Shown: positions 51,341-61,763, numbered from the stretch's first letter. The stretch is DNA of 64,000 nucleotides from Luteirhabdus salina (GCA_025384855.1 JALAHT010000004.1:65846-129845); one strand, 5' to 3'. The notes: generated by a model from the sequence alone, not told the origin. Program-made: numbers and translations.

Positions 51341-52135
51341 ATGGAAAAATCAATATTCTCAAAAATTGAAAAGGCTCTGAAGCCCGATTTCGGAAATATT
51401 TTGACCAAAAGCTTCGATTTGTTTAAGGAGTCTTGGGTAGAAGGGATGGTCCACGTTTTAATAAGTCTGCTAGTTGTAATTCCATTTTTGATAATAATAT
51501 ATGTGCCTTTGATACCCATCATGATAGCAGATGCACGACGAAGTTCTTATGATTATTATGATTATGGCTACGGCTATGAGTATAATCCCTTTGAAGAATA
51601 TGCATGGCCTTTGATCGTGGGCTATTTCTTGTTGATCATCGTTTTCACCTTTTTTATGCAAGTGTTCAACTACAGCATTTACGCACATTTCTATCGCGTG
51701 CTGAAACAGAAGGATGTAGGTGTCCAGAAACCTATCGGTGGTTATTTCAGCATGGCGCAAAAGCATTTCGGAAAACTACTTTTGTTATCGCTGGCTTCTG
51801 TTGGAATCGCATTGCTAGCAGCTCTGTTGTGTTATTTGCCCCTTTTCTATGTAATGGTGCCGCTTCAATTGTTTATCGTAATTCTAGCTTTTAATCCTGA
51901 ACTGTCCGTTTCGGAAGTCATTAAGGCGAGTTTTAAATTGGGCAACCGATTTTGGTTAATCATTTTCGGGCTGATTATTATAGGAGGATTAATTGCGCAA
52001 TTAGGAATTATACTCTGCGGAATTGGCATTATCGCAACAGCATCTTTCGTCCATTTCCCGATGTATTACCTTTATAAGGATACGGTTGGATTTGATGAGG
52101 TTCCTACGGAAACCGATCCATTAATCACTCGCTAA
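51341..52135 (+). CDS. Multi-pass membrane protein of unknown function
   Basis: 264 residues from the ATG at 51341. Five or six membrane segments; a tyrosine-rich loop (about 62-85) lies between the first two. Similar flavobacterial proteins are often named beta-carotene monooxygenase without good reason; I see no His motif for such an enzyme. Function unknown. Confidence 0.65.
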   Translation: MEKSIFSKIEKALKPDFGNILTKSFDLFKESWVEGMVHVLISLLVVIPFLIIIYVPLIPIMIADARRSSYDYYDYGYGYEYNPFEEYAWPLIVGYFLLIIVFTFFMQVFNYSIYAHFYRVLKQKDVGVQKPIGGYFSMAQKHFGKLLLLSLASVGIALLAALLCYLPLFYVMVPLQLFIVILAFNPELSVSEVIKASFKLGNRFWLIIFGLIIIGGLIAQLGIILCGIGIIATASFVHFPMYYLYKDTVGFDEVPTETDPLITR

Positions 52136-52203
52136 GGCTCGAAAAACCGCTATAATTCAAGGGTTATAACATATATTTAAAATATCGTGTAAAAAATTTA
52201 CCC

Positions 52204-52211
52204 TACTTTTG
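52204..52211 (+). promoter_or_regulatory. Promoter -7 box of topA
   Basis: TACTTTTG fits TAnnTTTG, 22 bases before the ATG at 52233. Confidence 0.6.
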
Positions 52212-52232
52212 TACCCCAAACAAAAATCGACT

Positions 52233-54728
52233 ATGGCAAAGAATCTAGTAATCGTGGAGTCGCCCGCAAAGGCAAAGACCATCGAAAAATTCTTGGGAAA
52301 GGATTTTAAGGTGACCTCTAGCTTTGGGCATATTGCCGATTTGCCTTCCAAGGAATTGGGGGTAGATACCGAAGGCAGCTTCACTCCTAAATATATAATC
52401 CCCAGCGATAAGAAAAGCCTCGTCAAGCAACTTAAATCGGAAGCTAAGAAAGCGGAGATGGTGTGGCTTGCAAGTGATGAGGACCGAGAAGGGGAGGCCA
52501 TAGCCTGGCATTTGGCAGAAGCATTAGATCTTAAGGACGAGAAGACAAAGCGAATTGTCTTTCACGAAATTACAAAGACGGCTATTCTTCGGGCCATCGA
52601 AAACCCGAGAACCATCGATTATAATTTGGTAAATGCCCAACAAGCCAGACGTGTGTTGGACCGATTGGTAGGATATGAATTGTCGCCCGTTCTTTGGCGT
52701 AAGGTAAAAGGTGGCCTTTCCGCAGGAAGGGTTCAGAGTGTGGCCGTTCGTTTAATCGTTGAACGCGAGCGCGAGATTGAAGCCTTCACCCCAGAAGCAT
52801 CCTATCGTGTAGATGCCGAATTTACCACGGAAGATGGAAGCAAGTTTAAGGCAAAACTTCCGAAGAACTTCAAAACAGAGGAAGAAGCACGCGCTTTTCT
52901 TCAAAAGAATATCAAGGCTTCTTATGAAATTTCCGACCTAACAAAAAAGCCAGCCAAGAAAACGCCAGCAGCGCCGTTTACCACTTCAACCCTTCAACAG
53001 GAAGCAGCACGAAAGCTATACTTTTCGGTAAGTAAGACGATGATGATCGCCCAGCGATTGTATGAGGCAGGTCTTATTACCTATATGAGAACCGACAGTG
53101 TAAATCTTTCCAACGATGCAAAGTCGGCAGCGGAAAAGGAAATAAAGAAATCATACGGCGAGAAATACAGCAAGCCGAGAAATTATAAAGGAAAGTCGAA
53201 AGGAGCTCAGGAAGCGCACGAGGCGATTCGTCCGACCGAAATGTCACGACACGAAATTTCTGGTGATCGCGACCAAGCGCGGTTGTACGATTTAATTTGG
53301 AAGCGAACCATTGCATCACAGATGAGCGATGCGCAATTGGAGCGAACTAATGTGAAGATCGACGTGCTTGGAAAGAAAAAAGTGGAGGAGCAGTTCACTG
53401 CTAGAGGTGAAATGATCAAATTTGATGGGTTCCTAAAAGTGTATTTAGAGGGAACCGATTCTGAAGATGATGAGCAAGATGGTATGTTGCCAAATCTGAA
53501 GAAAGGCGATTCCCTGGAACGAAATTATATTACGGCTACCGAGCGATTCACGAGACCGCCGTACCGTTATACCGAAGCTTCTTTGGTGAAGCATTTGGAG
53601 GAATTGGGTATTGGACGACCGTCTACTTATGCGCCGACTATTTCAACCATTATCGCACGGAATTATGTTGAAAAAGGCTCGGTGGAAGGTTCTGATAGAA
53701 AGTATATCCAGATGTTGTTAAAGACGGATGCCATTAAGGACAAGAACCTAACCGAAACAGTGGGTAGCGATAAAGGGAAATTGGTCCCGACCGACATTGG
53801 AATGATCGTAAACGACTTCTTAGTCGATCACTTCGGAAATATCCTCGATTATAACTTTACCGCTAAAGTTGAAGAAGACTTCGATGATATTGCGGAAGGA
53901 AAGGAAGAGTGGACCTCCATGATGAAGGATTTCTATAAGAAATTCCATCCGCATGTAGAAGATGTTCAGGAAAATGCAGAGCGTGAAAGTGGCGAGCGTG
54001 TGTTGGGTGAAGACCCCGAAACAGGCAAGCCGGTATTGGTACGTTTAGGAAAATATGGTCCGATGGCACAAATTGGTGCTGCGGAAGACGATGAAAAGAA
54101 ATTTGCAAGCCTTCGACCCGATCAACAATTACACTTGGTGACCTTCGAGGAAGTAATGGACTTGTTTAAGCTTCCTAAATCCTTAGGCGTATACGATGGT
54201 GTTGAGGTAGAGGCAAACGTAGGACGCTATGGTCCGTATGTTCGGTTTGGAAAGAAATTCGTTTCCTTACCGAAAGGAACCGATCCGTTGGATGTTGATA
54301 TGGCGTTGGCGAAGAAATTGATCGAAGAAAAGAAAAAAGCTGATGCTCCTATTTACGAGTACGAAGGAAAAGATGTTACCAAAGGAAAAGGTAGGTTTGG
54401 GCCCTTCATCAAATGGGACGGTATGTTCATCAATGTGAATAAAAAATATGACTTCGATAACCTTTCAGAAGAGGATATCGAACAGTTGATAGAAGATAAA
54501 AAGCAAAAAGAGCGTGATAAGCTGATCAACGAATGGCCGGATGAAGGTATTCGCTTGGAAAAGGCACGCTGGGGTCGCTTCAACTTAATAAAAGGAAAAA
54601 CGAAAGTAGAGCTTCCGAAGAGTACAAAGGCTGATAAGATTACGTTAGAAGAAGCAAAGGAGTTGCTCGAAAAGAAAGCGCCCAAAAAGAAAACTCGAAA
54701 AAAGCGAAAGACCGCTAAAAAGAAATAA
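52233..54728 (+). CDS. topA: DNA topoisomerase I
   Basis: 831 residues from the ATG at 52233. Toprim domain LVIVESPAKAKTIEKFLG with acidic DEDREGEAIAWHL, the active-site Tyr in GLITYMRTDS (about residue 284), and several C-terminal DNA-binding repeats (GRYGPYVRFG, GRFGPFIKW) in place of E. coli's zinc fingers; the last 20 residues are almost all Lys and Arg. It relaxes negative supercoils. Confidence 0.97.
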   Translation: MAKNLVIVESPAKAKTIEKFLGKDFKVTSSFGHIADLPSKELGVDTEGSFTPKYIIPSDKKSLVKQLKSEAKKAEMVWLASDEDREGEAIAWHLAEALDLKDEKTKRIVFHEITKTAILRAIENPRTIDYNLVNAQQARRVLDRLVGYELSPVLWRKVKGGLSAGRVQSVAVRLIVEREREIEAFTPEASYRVDAEFTTEDGSKFKAKLPKNFKTEEEARAFLQKNIKASYEISDLTKKPAKKTPAAPFTTSTLQQEAARKLYFSVSKTMMIAQRLYEAGLITYMRTDSVNLSNDAKSAAEKEIKKSYGEKYSKPRNYKGKSKGAQEAHEAIRPTEMSRHEISGDRDQARLYDLIWKRTIASQMSDAQLERTNVKIDVLGKKKVEEQFTARGEMIKFDGFLKVYLEGTDSEDDEQDGMLPNLKKGDSLERNYITATERFTRPPYRYTEASLVKHLEELGIGRPSTYAPTISTIIARNYVEKGSVEGSDRKYIQMLLKTDAIKDKNLTETVGSDKGKLVPTDIGMIVNDFLVDHFGNILDYNFTAKVEEDFDDIAEGKEEWTSMMKDFYKKFHPHVEDVQENAERESGERVLGEDPETGKPVLVRLGKYGPMAQIGAAEDDEKKFASLRPDQQLHLVTFEEVMDLFKLPKSLGVYDGVEVEANVGRYGPYVRFGKKFVSLPKGTDPLDVDMALAKKLIEEKKKADAPIYEYEGKDVTKGKGRFGPFIKWDGMFINVNKKYDFDNLSEEDIEQLIEDKKQKERDKLINEWPDEGIRLEKARWGRFNLIKGKTKVELPKSTKADKITLEEAKELLEKKAPKKKTRKKRKTAKKK

Positions 54729-54753
54729 GAACCGTTTTCGTCCCAACTAATTC

Positions 54754-55911
54754 ATGACCGAATTTCTTTCCCCTGTTTCAAATGCTGTACTAGCGCATAA
54801 AGAAGTGCTGCCAGAAGGCTCGCTTGGAAAACATATTTTCTGCCATACGACAAGCGGAATGCCTGAGGTAAAGGCGCACGGTTTTGCCATTGTTGCTGTC
54901 TCTGAAAATAGAAACGACATTAACTATATGGGAGAAGAGGTCGAATTGGATGGGTATCGGAAGGCATTTTATTCGCTATATCCCGGAAATTGGAAGCGTC
55001 CTATCTTCGACCTGGGAACAATTGCAAAAGGCGATTCCGTTTCAGACACCTATTTTGCAGTACAGACCGTTCTTCGCGAGCTATTGGAAAACGATGTTAT
55101 TCCAATAGTATTGGGAGGGTCGCAGGATATCGGCTATGCGCAATACCGTGCATACGATACGTTAGGGAAGATGGTGAACGTAGTGAATGTCGACTCACTT
55201 TTTGATGTGGGGGATGCCGAGAAGCCGATTAACAACAAATCGTATGTTGGGAAAATCATTGTCGATAAGCCATACAATTTATTTAATTATAGCGTGCTGG
55301 GCTATCAATCGTATTTAAATCCGCCTGCAGAAATCGCCTTGATGGAAAAGTTGTACTTTGATCCATATCGTTTAGGAGAAATCACGGCCGACATTACCTA
55401 TTCGGAGACAATTTTCCGAGATGCCGATCTTGCTTTTTTTGATGTAGCTGCAATAAAACGGTCAGAATATAGTTATAAACATAATAGTCCGAATGGGCTC
55501 GATGGAAGGGAGATTTGCGCACTGTCGCGATATGCGGGAATCAGTAATAGGATTAGCTCTTTTGGAATATACGAGTTGAAGCCTTTTGAAGTCGTGCCAA
55601 ATGGTCCCGATATGGTGGCGCAAATCCTTTGGTATTTTATGGAAGGAGTTGCTTTCCGAGTGGCGGATGAGGATTTTGAGAACGAACAAGCATATACAAT
55701 ATATAAGGTACCCATTGATGACCAAGTGCTTACTTTTAAAAAGAGTAAGAAAACGGGTCGGTGGTGGATTGAGTTACCTTTTATTTCGAATGTCGATAAT
55801 AAATTGAAAAGACATACGTTATTACCATGCACTTATGGCGAATATTTGAGTGCGACAGAAGGAGAAATTCCTGAACGGTGGTTAAAAGCCCGCCGTAAAA
55901 ATGAAGTATAA
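54754..55911 (+). CDS. Arginase/formimidoylglutamase-family protein lacking half its metal ligands
   Basis: 385 residues, ureohydrolase fold. The family's six metal-binding positions read Gln124 for His (GGSQD), Asp147, Leu149 for His and Asp151 (NVDSLFD), and Asp230 with Ala232 for the second Asp (FFDVAA). Three of six ligands are lost, so a two-manganese hydrolase is unlikely; it is probably a pseudo-enzyme or has a new role. It lies between topA and gldK, an arrangement I recall from other flavobacteria, but no role in gliding is known to me. Confidence 0.75.
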   Translation: MTEFLSPVSNAVLAHKEVLPEGSLGKHIFCHTTSGMPEVKAHGFAIVAVSENRNDINYMGEEVELDGYRKAFYSLYPGNWKRPIFDLGTIAKGDSVSDTYFAVQTVLRELLENDVIPIVLGGSQDIGYAQYRAYDTLGKMVNVVNVDSLFDVGDAEKPINNKSYVGKIIVDKPYNLFNYSVLGYQSYLNPPAEIALMEKLYFDPYRLGEITADITYSETIFRDADLAFFDVAAIKRSEYSYKHNSPNGLDGREICALSRYAGISNRISSFGIYELKPFEVVPNGPDMVAQILWYFMEGVAFRVADEDFENEQAYTIYKVPIDDQVLTFKKSKKTGRWWIELPFISNVDNKLKRHTLLPCTYGEYLSATEGEIPERWLKARRKNEV

Positions 55912-56028
55912 GAATCAAGCAAAACCAAGTAAAACGGGCTTTAAGGGTTTTTTAAGAATTTTTTTGTTTATTAAAATTTTTATAGATAGGTTTACGCCCT
56001 TAAATCTCGAAATTTAACCTAATTACCT

Positions 56029-57402
56029 ATGAAGAAGTTTATTGCATGTACTGCGATTGTTGCCTTTCTATTCAGTTGTAACTCTGGCGACAGGGGAGAA
56101 TTGGTAGGTGCTAAAGGCAAAAAATGGTATCCAGAAAAGCCGTTCGGTATGACCCTCGTTCCTGGAGGTTCATTTATCATGGGTAAGGCCGATGATGATT
56201 TTGTGGCAGTAAACGATGCCCCAACAAAAACGGTAACGGTGCGTTCATTCTATATGGACGAAACGGAGATTACGAATGCGGAGTATCGTCAGTTTGTAAA
56301 CTGGGTACGAGATTCCACAGTGCGTTTGAAATTAGCTATCCTTGCCGATGAGGTAGGAGCTACTCCGGGCGACGAAGGTGGTATTGGTAACTATGCTTTT
56401 GTAGATCAGGAGAACGAGGAGATGACGCCTTGGGAGCAGTATAACTACGATAATTATTACGGAATGGGCGACGATTTCTACGCCGGCCGTAAAATCAATA
56501 ACGATATCGATCTAATTTGGGATACCTCTGAATATCCAGATGAGTACTATTCTGAAGTAATGGATACGATGTATATTCCTGCTGAAGAAGCATATAACGG
56601 TCAGCGAACCATCGATGTTAGCAAATTAAACTTCCAATATACCTACATGGATATCGAAGCTGCAGCCCGTAAACAAGGTCAGCGTAAAGACTATATCATT
56701 AAGGAAGAAATCAATATCTATCCAGATACTACTGTTTGGATTAAAGACTTCAACTATTCTTACAATGAGCCAATGCATAACGACTATTTCTGGCACGAAG
56801 CATATGGTGATTATCCAGTAGTAGGAGTAAGTTGGAAACAGGCAAAAGCTTTCTGCGCATGGAGAACGCTTTATAAAAATGCCTACCAAAAAGAAAAAGG
56901 TCGCCAGCACGTAAACTCTTTCCGTCTTCCAGGTGAAGCGGAATGGGAATATGCTGCACGAGGCGGTCTAGAATCTGCTACCTTCCCATGGGGTGGTCCG
57001 TATGCGAAGAACGACCGCGGTTGCTTCTTGGCGAACTTCAAACCATTGCGTGGTGATTATGCGGCAGATCAAGCACTTTATACGGTAGAGGCCGATGCTT
57101 ACGAACCAAATGATTTCAACCTTTATAATATGGCTGGAAACGTGGCAGAGTGGGTAGCTTCTTCGTATGATCCTGCTTCTTATGAATACACTTCAACAAT
57201 GAACCCTAATGTTAACGATCCTAGCAATATGCGTAAAGTAGTACGCGGTGGCTCTTGGAAAGATGTGGCGTATTTCCTTCAAGTGAGCACTCGTGACTAT
57301 GAGTATGCAGATTCGGCGCGTAGCTATATTGGCTTCCGTACGGTTCAGGATTATATGGGAACCGATGTTGTATTGAATCAAAACTTTGGGGACGCTCGAT
57401 AA
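56029..57402 (+). CDS. gldK: Gliding motility lipoprotein GldK (type IX secretion ring)
   Basis: 457 residues. Lipobox FSC (Cys17), then a formylglycine-generating-enzyme-like (SUMF1) domain: FGMTLVPGGSFIMG, MDETEITNAEYRQFVNW, SFRLPGEAEWEYAARGG and a C-terminal VRGGSWKDVAYF. GldK and GldN form the periplasmic ring under the outer membrane for the type IX secretion system. First gene of gldKLMN. Confidence 0.96.
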   Translation: MKKFIACTAIVAFLFSCNSGDRGELVGAKGKKWYPEKPFGMTLVPGGSFIMGKADDDFVAVNDAPTKTVTVRSFYMDETEITNAEYRQFVNWVRDSTVRLKLAILADEVGATPGDEGGIGNYAFVDQENEEMTPWEQYNYDNYYGMGDDFYAGRKINNDIDLIWDTSEYPDEYYSEVMDTMYIPAEEAYNGQRTIDVSKLNFQYTYMDIEAAARKQGQRKDYIIKEEINIYPDTTVWIKDFNYSYNEPMHNDYFWHEAYGDYPVVGVSWKQAKAFCAWRTLYKNAYQKEKGRQHVNSFRLPGEAEWEYAARGGLESATFPWGGPYAKNDRGCFLANFKPLRGDYAADQALYTVEADAYEPNDFNLYNMAGNVAEWVASSYDPASYEYTSTMNPNVNDPSNMRKVVRGGSWKDVAYFLQVSTRDYEYADSARSYIGFRTVQDYMGTDVVLNQNFGDAR

Positions 57403-57463
57403 GAATCGTTTCCAGACCAACCAATAACTATATCTTAACTTAACTAAAACTAAATCTAGAATT

Positions 57464-58111
57464 ATGGCACAGTCTAAATCATCCAAGAAACTCTTTAACA
57501 TGGCCTACGGCCTTGGAGCTTCCATCGTAATCTTGGGAGCACTCTTTAAAATCCTTCACTGGGAGCTAGGACCTCTTAACGGTGGAGTATTATTGGCTAT
57601 CGGTCTTATTACAGAGGCAATCATCTTTGCTATCTCTGCATTTGAACCGGTAGATGACGACTTGGATTGGTCTTTAGTGTATCCAGAATTGGCCGGTGGT
57701 CAAACAAAAGGAAAAAAGGCGAAAGAAGAGCCTAAGGATGCTGAAGGTCTATTGTCTAAGAAATTAGACGCAATGTTGAAAGAAGCACGTATCGATTCAG
57801 AATTGATGAACAGCCTAAGTACTAGCATCCGTTCTTTTGAAGGTGCTGCTAAAGGAATGGCTCCAACTGCTGAAGCGATGAGCTCAACTAAAAAATATAG
57901 CGAGGAAATGGCCCTTGCTGCTGCACAAATGGAATCGTTGAATAGCTTGTATAAAGTACAGGTGGAAAACACTAGCCGTCAGGCAGAAGTGAACGAGCAA
58001 GTCGCTGAGAATGCTACCCAATTGAAGCAACAAATGGAGCACTTAGCTACTAACCTATCTTCGTTGAACGGAGTATACGGTGGTATGCTATCCGCAATGA
58101 ACAGAAACTAA
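57464..58111 (+). CDS. gldL: GldL, type IX secretion motor protein
   Basis: 215 residues. Two N-terminal membrane helices (about 12-32 and 38-60) with a Glu in the second (LLAIGLITEAIIFAISAFEP) that is thought to be used for proton flow, then a long helical cytoplasmic domain. Together with GldM it makes the proton-driven motor. Confidence 0.96.
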   Translation: MAQSKSSKKLFNMAYGLGASIVILGALFKILHWELGPLNGGVLLAIGLITEAIIFAISAFEPVDDDLDWSLVYPELAGGQTKGKKAKEEPKDAEGLLSKKLDAMLKEARIDSELMNSLSTSIRSFEGAAKGMAPTAEAMSSTKKYSEEMALAAAQMESLNSLYKVQVENTSRQAEVNEQVAENATQLKQQMEHLATNLSSLNGVYGGMLSAMNRN

Positions 58112-58159
58112 GATAGTTTTTTCTAACCTAAATTATTAATTCTTAAAATTTAAAAGAAA

Positions 58160-59737
58160 ATGGCAGGAGGAAAACTATCACCAAGGCAGAAGATGATTAA
58201 CCTGATGTATCTGGTTTTCATCGCGATGCTTGCCTTGAATATGTCGAAAGAGGTGCTTTCCGCTTTCGGACTCTTAAACGAGAAAATTAAAACATCTAAC
58301 GTAGATGCTTCACAGCGTAACCAAGCCTTTATGGATGGGTTGAAGCAAAAAGCTAGCGATGAGCCAGCACAGTATGCTGCTGTTGAAGCAAAAGCGCAGG
58401 AAATTAGTGCTATTACATCAGAACTTGATTCGTACTTGGAAAGCCTTAAGGCTGGTGCCGTAGAGAAAATCGAAGATCCACAGGATTACGAAGTAATGGA
58501 TAAACCTGATTACTTCAACAATTTGTTCTTTACTGGTGAGAATTTGAAGCCAGAAGGGCAAGAGTTTATCGATAAGATGAATGCTTACCGTACGTCTATG
58601 ATTGAAATCCTTAACGATACGGCAGTCGCTAATAAGGTAGCTGGTGTTGAAGACTTGAAAGAAAATATCAACGAGAACTTCGGTACAGGGGAAGTAGAGA
58701 AGCGTGATGGAACCAAACAAGACTGGTTGAATTACCATTATGAAGGTTTTCCACTTATCGCTTCCTTGACTAAAATGACATCAATTCAAAATGATGTAAA
58801 GACCAACCAAAGCGAGATTCTTCAGAAAATGCTTTCTGGACAGCAAGCAGCGGCCTTGTCTTTTAGCAATTATTCAACCTTGATGGAAGCGCCTAAAAGT
58901 GCGTATTATTCAGGTGAAACTTTTGACGGATCTGTTGTTCTTGGTCGTACCGATGAAAGTACAGTGCCTAAAAGAGCTGAGTTAACGCTTGATGGTCGTA
59001 AACTGGAAAAAGGTAAAGACTATACTTTTGAAGGTGGAAAAGTAAAAATGAGTGTAGGTGCTGGTAGTCCTGGCGATCATAAAATTGAAGGTTTCCTTTA
59101 CTTTGGTGAAGGTGGAGAAGAAGTTGAAGTTCCTGTAAACAGTAGCTTCGCAACAATCTCTAAGCCTAATGCAGCGGTAATTTCAGCCGATAAAATGAAC
59201 GTGGTATATCGTGGAGTGGATAACCCAATGACGATTTCTATTCCTGGTATTCCTGATAATAAAGTGAGTGCTTCAGCTTCTGGTTTAAGCAAAGTTTCTG
59301 GTAGCAAATATGTAATGCGTCCTACAAGTGGTCGTAGTGTAAATATTTCTGCTAGTGGAACATTGCCAGATGGCCAAAAGGTGAACACGACTTCAGAATT
59401 CCGTATCAAGGATATTCCTGCTCCTGTAGGATCTATCCGTGGCGAAACAGGAATCGTTCGTATGCAGCGTCAAGGGCTTGAAATTTCAAGTATTGGAGCA
59501 GTGTTGGAAGATTTCGACTTCGACTTGAACCTTCAGGTAACTGGATTTAGCTTTAAAGTGTCTGGACAACCGACAATCCGCGTAAACGGAACTTCGTTGA
59601 ACGGTCAGGCAAAAGCAGCCTTGCGTAGAGCAGGTCGTGGGGAAGCGGTTCAGATTTTTGATATTAATACAAATATCTCCGGTAGCGGGGTGAAGCTTAA
59701 GAAAACGGCTCCTGTTATCATAGAATTGACAAACTAG
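58160..59737 (+). CDS. gldM: GldM, type IX secretion motor protein
   Basis: 525 residues. A short cytoplasmic start (AGGKLSPRQKMINLMYLVF) leads into one membrane helix, followed by a helical domain and three beta domains in the periplasm. It transmits motor force to the GldKN ring. 48 bases after gldL. Confidence 0.96.
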   Translation: MAGGKLSPRQKMINLMYLVFIAMLALNMSKEVLSAFGLLNEKIKTSNVDASQRNQAFMDGLKQKASDEPAQYAAVEAKAQEISAITSELDSYLESLKAGAVEKIEDPQDYEVMDKPDYFNNLFFTGENLKPEGQEFIDKMNAYRTSMIEILNDTAVANKVAGVEDLKENINENFGTGEVEKRDGTKQDWLNYHYEGFPLIASLTKMTSIQNDVKTNQSEILQKMLSGQQAAALSFSNYSTLMEAPKSAYYSGETFDGSVVLGRTDESTVPKRAELTLDGRKLEKGKDYTFEGGKVKMSVGAGSPGDHKIEGFLYFGEGGEEVEVPVNSSFATISKPNAAVISADKMNVVYRGVDNPMTISIPGIPDNKVSASASGLSKVSGSKYVMRPTSGRSVNISASGTLPDGQKVNTTSEFRIKDIPAPVGSIRGETGIVRMQRQGLEISSIGAVLEDFDFDLNLQVTGFSFKVSGQPTIRVNGTSLNGQAKAALRRAGRGEAVQIFDINTNISGSGVKLKKTAPVIIELTN

Positions 59738-59756
59738 AATTTAATAAAACGTATAT

Positions 59757-60656
59757 ATGACTCTTAAGAATGTTGTGTTAGGTGTTTTTGGATTGACTAT
59801 GGCTGTGGCAACGCAGGCCCAGGTGAACATTCTGAATGCAGATACACCTGAGGAAATAGGACAGAAGACGGAGGCACAAATCGCTTACGATAACGATGAG
59901 CCACTTCCATATGGCTATGTAGATGAGCGTGATGTGCTATGGTCGAAGACCACTTGGGAAATTATCGACCTTGATGAAAGGGTGAACTTCCCATTGTATT
60001 ACCCAATCGACACCAACAACATTGGTGCGGAGCGTCGATCCTTGTACGATGTGCTTGTAAAGAACATCAAAACAGGAGAAATCGACCATGTGTATGCAGA
60101 CTCATACTTTACTGAAAAGCGTACGTTGGAAGACTTGAGTGCTTCCATGATGTATAGCGATACTACCGACCTTGGTATTGAGCAATACAATGCTGAAGGG
60201 CGTGTAGACGAGCAGTACATCCGTAAGTTTACTTTGGACGCCGGCGATATCGAAGAATGGAGAGTGCGTGGCCTTTGGTACTTAGATAAACGTCAGGGCG
60301 AGTTGAAATATCGTTTGCTGGGAATTTGCCCAGTAGCGAATGAAGCGCGTTCAAAAGCGTTCCCAGACGACAATATCGACAGTAAAGTTGAATTGTTCTG
60401 GGTATGGTATCCAGATGCACGTGAAGCCTTACACGAGGCAAAAGCCTTTAACCGTAAGAACACATCGCAACCGATATCGTACGACCACTTGTTAAACTCC
60501 CGTCGTTTTAATGGCCTTATTTATAAGGAAGACAACGTGCAAGGAGACCGTGGCGTTCGCGATTACATCAACGATAATGCATTGATGCAGTTGTTGGAAT
60601 CGGACCGTATCAAGGAGCAAATACGCAATATTGAAATTGATCTTTGGAATTATTAA
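59757..60656 (+). CDS. gldN: GldN, type IX secretion ring protein
   Basis: 299 residues. Signal peptide (cleavage near TQAQ22), then the DUF-type GldN domain with YKEDNVQGDRGVRDYI. Partner of GldK in the periplasmic ring. Last gene of the operon, followed by a terminator. Confidence 0.95.
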   Translation: MTLKNVVLGVFGLTMAVATQAQVNILNADTPEEIGQKTEAQIAYDNDEPLPYGYVDERDVLWSKTTWEIIDLDERVNFPLYYPIDTNNIGAERRSLYDVLVKNIKTGEIDHVYADSYFTEKRTLEDLSASMMYSDTTDLGIEQYNAEGRVDEQYIRKFTLDAGDIEEWRVRGLWYLDKRQGELKYRLLGICPVANEARSKAFPDDNIDSKVELFWVWYPDAREALHEAKAFNRKNTSQPISYDHLLNSRRFNGLIYKEDNVQGDRGVRDYINDNALMQLLESDRIKEQIRNIEIDLWNY

Positions 60657-60678
60657 AATTCTAGACTTAGTTATAGTG

Positions 60679-60716
60679 AAACCCTTCGCGTTCTCGTGAA
60701 GGGTTTTTTATTTTTG
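60679..60716 (+). terminator. Terminator of gldKLMN with built-in promoter
   Basis: AACCCTTC (60680-60687) pairs with GAAGGGTT (60698-60705), followed by a T run. The run includes TATTTTTG (60709-60716), a TAnnTTTG box whose expected start point falls on or next to the ATG at 60721. Confidence 0.75.
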
Positions 60717-60720
60717 TACC

Positions 60721-61761
60721 ATGAAGGAAGTCGATTATATCGTTGTAGGACTGGGTATCGCTGGCATCGCATTTTGTGAACGCTTAGAGCAGTATGGTAA
60801 GTCCTTTATAGCTTTTGATACGGGTCACAATCATTCAACCACGGTTTCCGGAGGGGTTTTTAATCCAGTCGTCCTAAAGCGCTTCACGCCGGCTTGGAAC
60901 GGACAGCAATTTCTTTCGGAAAGCACTCCTTTCTATACTTCCCTTGCAGCGAAATTAAAATTTCCATTGCTCGAGGATAAAACGGTTTTAAGGGTGTTTC
61001 AGAATCGAGAGGAGCAAAATGATTGGTTTACCGCTTCCGATAAAAATACCTTGGCGCCATTTCTCGATACCGACTTGGTCGATTTAAAGAATGCTTCACT
61101 TAAAGCCGAATATAAATTTGGAGCAGTTTCGCAGTCGGGACGCATTCGGCCCAATAAACTTTTTCAACACTATCGCCAATACCTTAAACAGAAAGAGCAA
61201 TATGCTGAAGAAGTATTTCAACATACAAGCTTGTCAGTGGAAGAAGGTCAACTTCACTATAAAAACATCAATTCAAAAAAGATTGTCTTTGCAGAAGGAT
61301 TTGGAGCGTTACAAAACCCGTTTTTTCCAAAAAAGGCGATGGTGCCAAACAAAGGCGAATATCTACTCATTAAAGCGCCCGATCTTCACCTTCAACATAT
61401 ACTGAAAGGACCGCTTTTTATCATTCCTGTTGAAGAAGATCTCTACAAAGTAGGAGCCACCTACAATCGAAATGACACCAGTATCACCCCTACAACGGAA
61501 GCTAGAAATGAAATAGAGCGAAAGCTTCAGAAAATGATTTCGTGTCCGTATGAAGTCATCGACCAAATTGCAGGCGTACGACCGACGGTTCCCGACCGAA
61601 AACCATTATTAGGGAAGCCTTCAAGTGAACCTATCTATTTCTTGAACGGATTAGGAACGCGTGGTATTATGATGGCACCGTTGCTTTCGAAGTGGCTTTT
61701 CGATTTTATTGAGAACGAAGAACCGCTTCCTTCCGAAGTGAACATCAAACGGTATGTGTAG
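60721..61761 (+). CDS. FAD-dependent amino-acid oxidase-like protein
   Basis: 346 residues. N-terminal dinucleotide-binding VVGLGIAGIAFCERL (GxGxxG), a DAO-fold substrate domain, and C-terminal FAD block IAGVRPTVPDRKPLLGKPSS and GLGTRGIMMAPLLS. Probably oxidises an amine or amino acid in the cytoplasm; substrate unknown. The start at 60721 is five bases after the -7 box, so the message is likely leaderless. Confidence 0.85.
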   Translation: MKEVDYIVVGLGIAGIAFCERLEQYGKSFIAFDTGHNHSTTVSGGVFNPVVLKRFTPAWNGQQFLSESTPFYTSLAAKLKFPLLEDKTVLRVFQNREEQNDWFTASDKNTLAPFLDTDLVDLKNASLKAEYKFGAVSQSGRIRPNKLFQHYRQYLKQKEQYAEEVFQHTSLSVEEGQLHYKNINSKKIVFAEGFGALQNPFFPKKAMVPNKGEYLLIKAPDLHLQHILKGPLFIIPVEEDLYKVGATYNRNDTSITPTTEARNEIERKLQKMISCPYEVIDQIAGVRPTVPDRKPLLGKPSSEPIYFLNGLGTRGIMMAPLLSKWLFDFIENEEPLPSEVNIKRYV

Positions 61762-61763
61762 GC

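Noticed and set aside
51341-52135. Beta-carotene monooxygenase
   Set aside because: Only a multi-pass membrane protein is seen; no catalytic motif supports the enzyme name.
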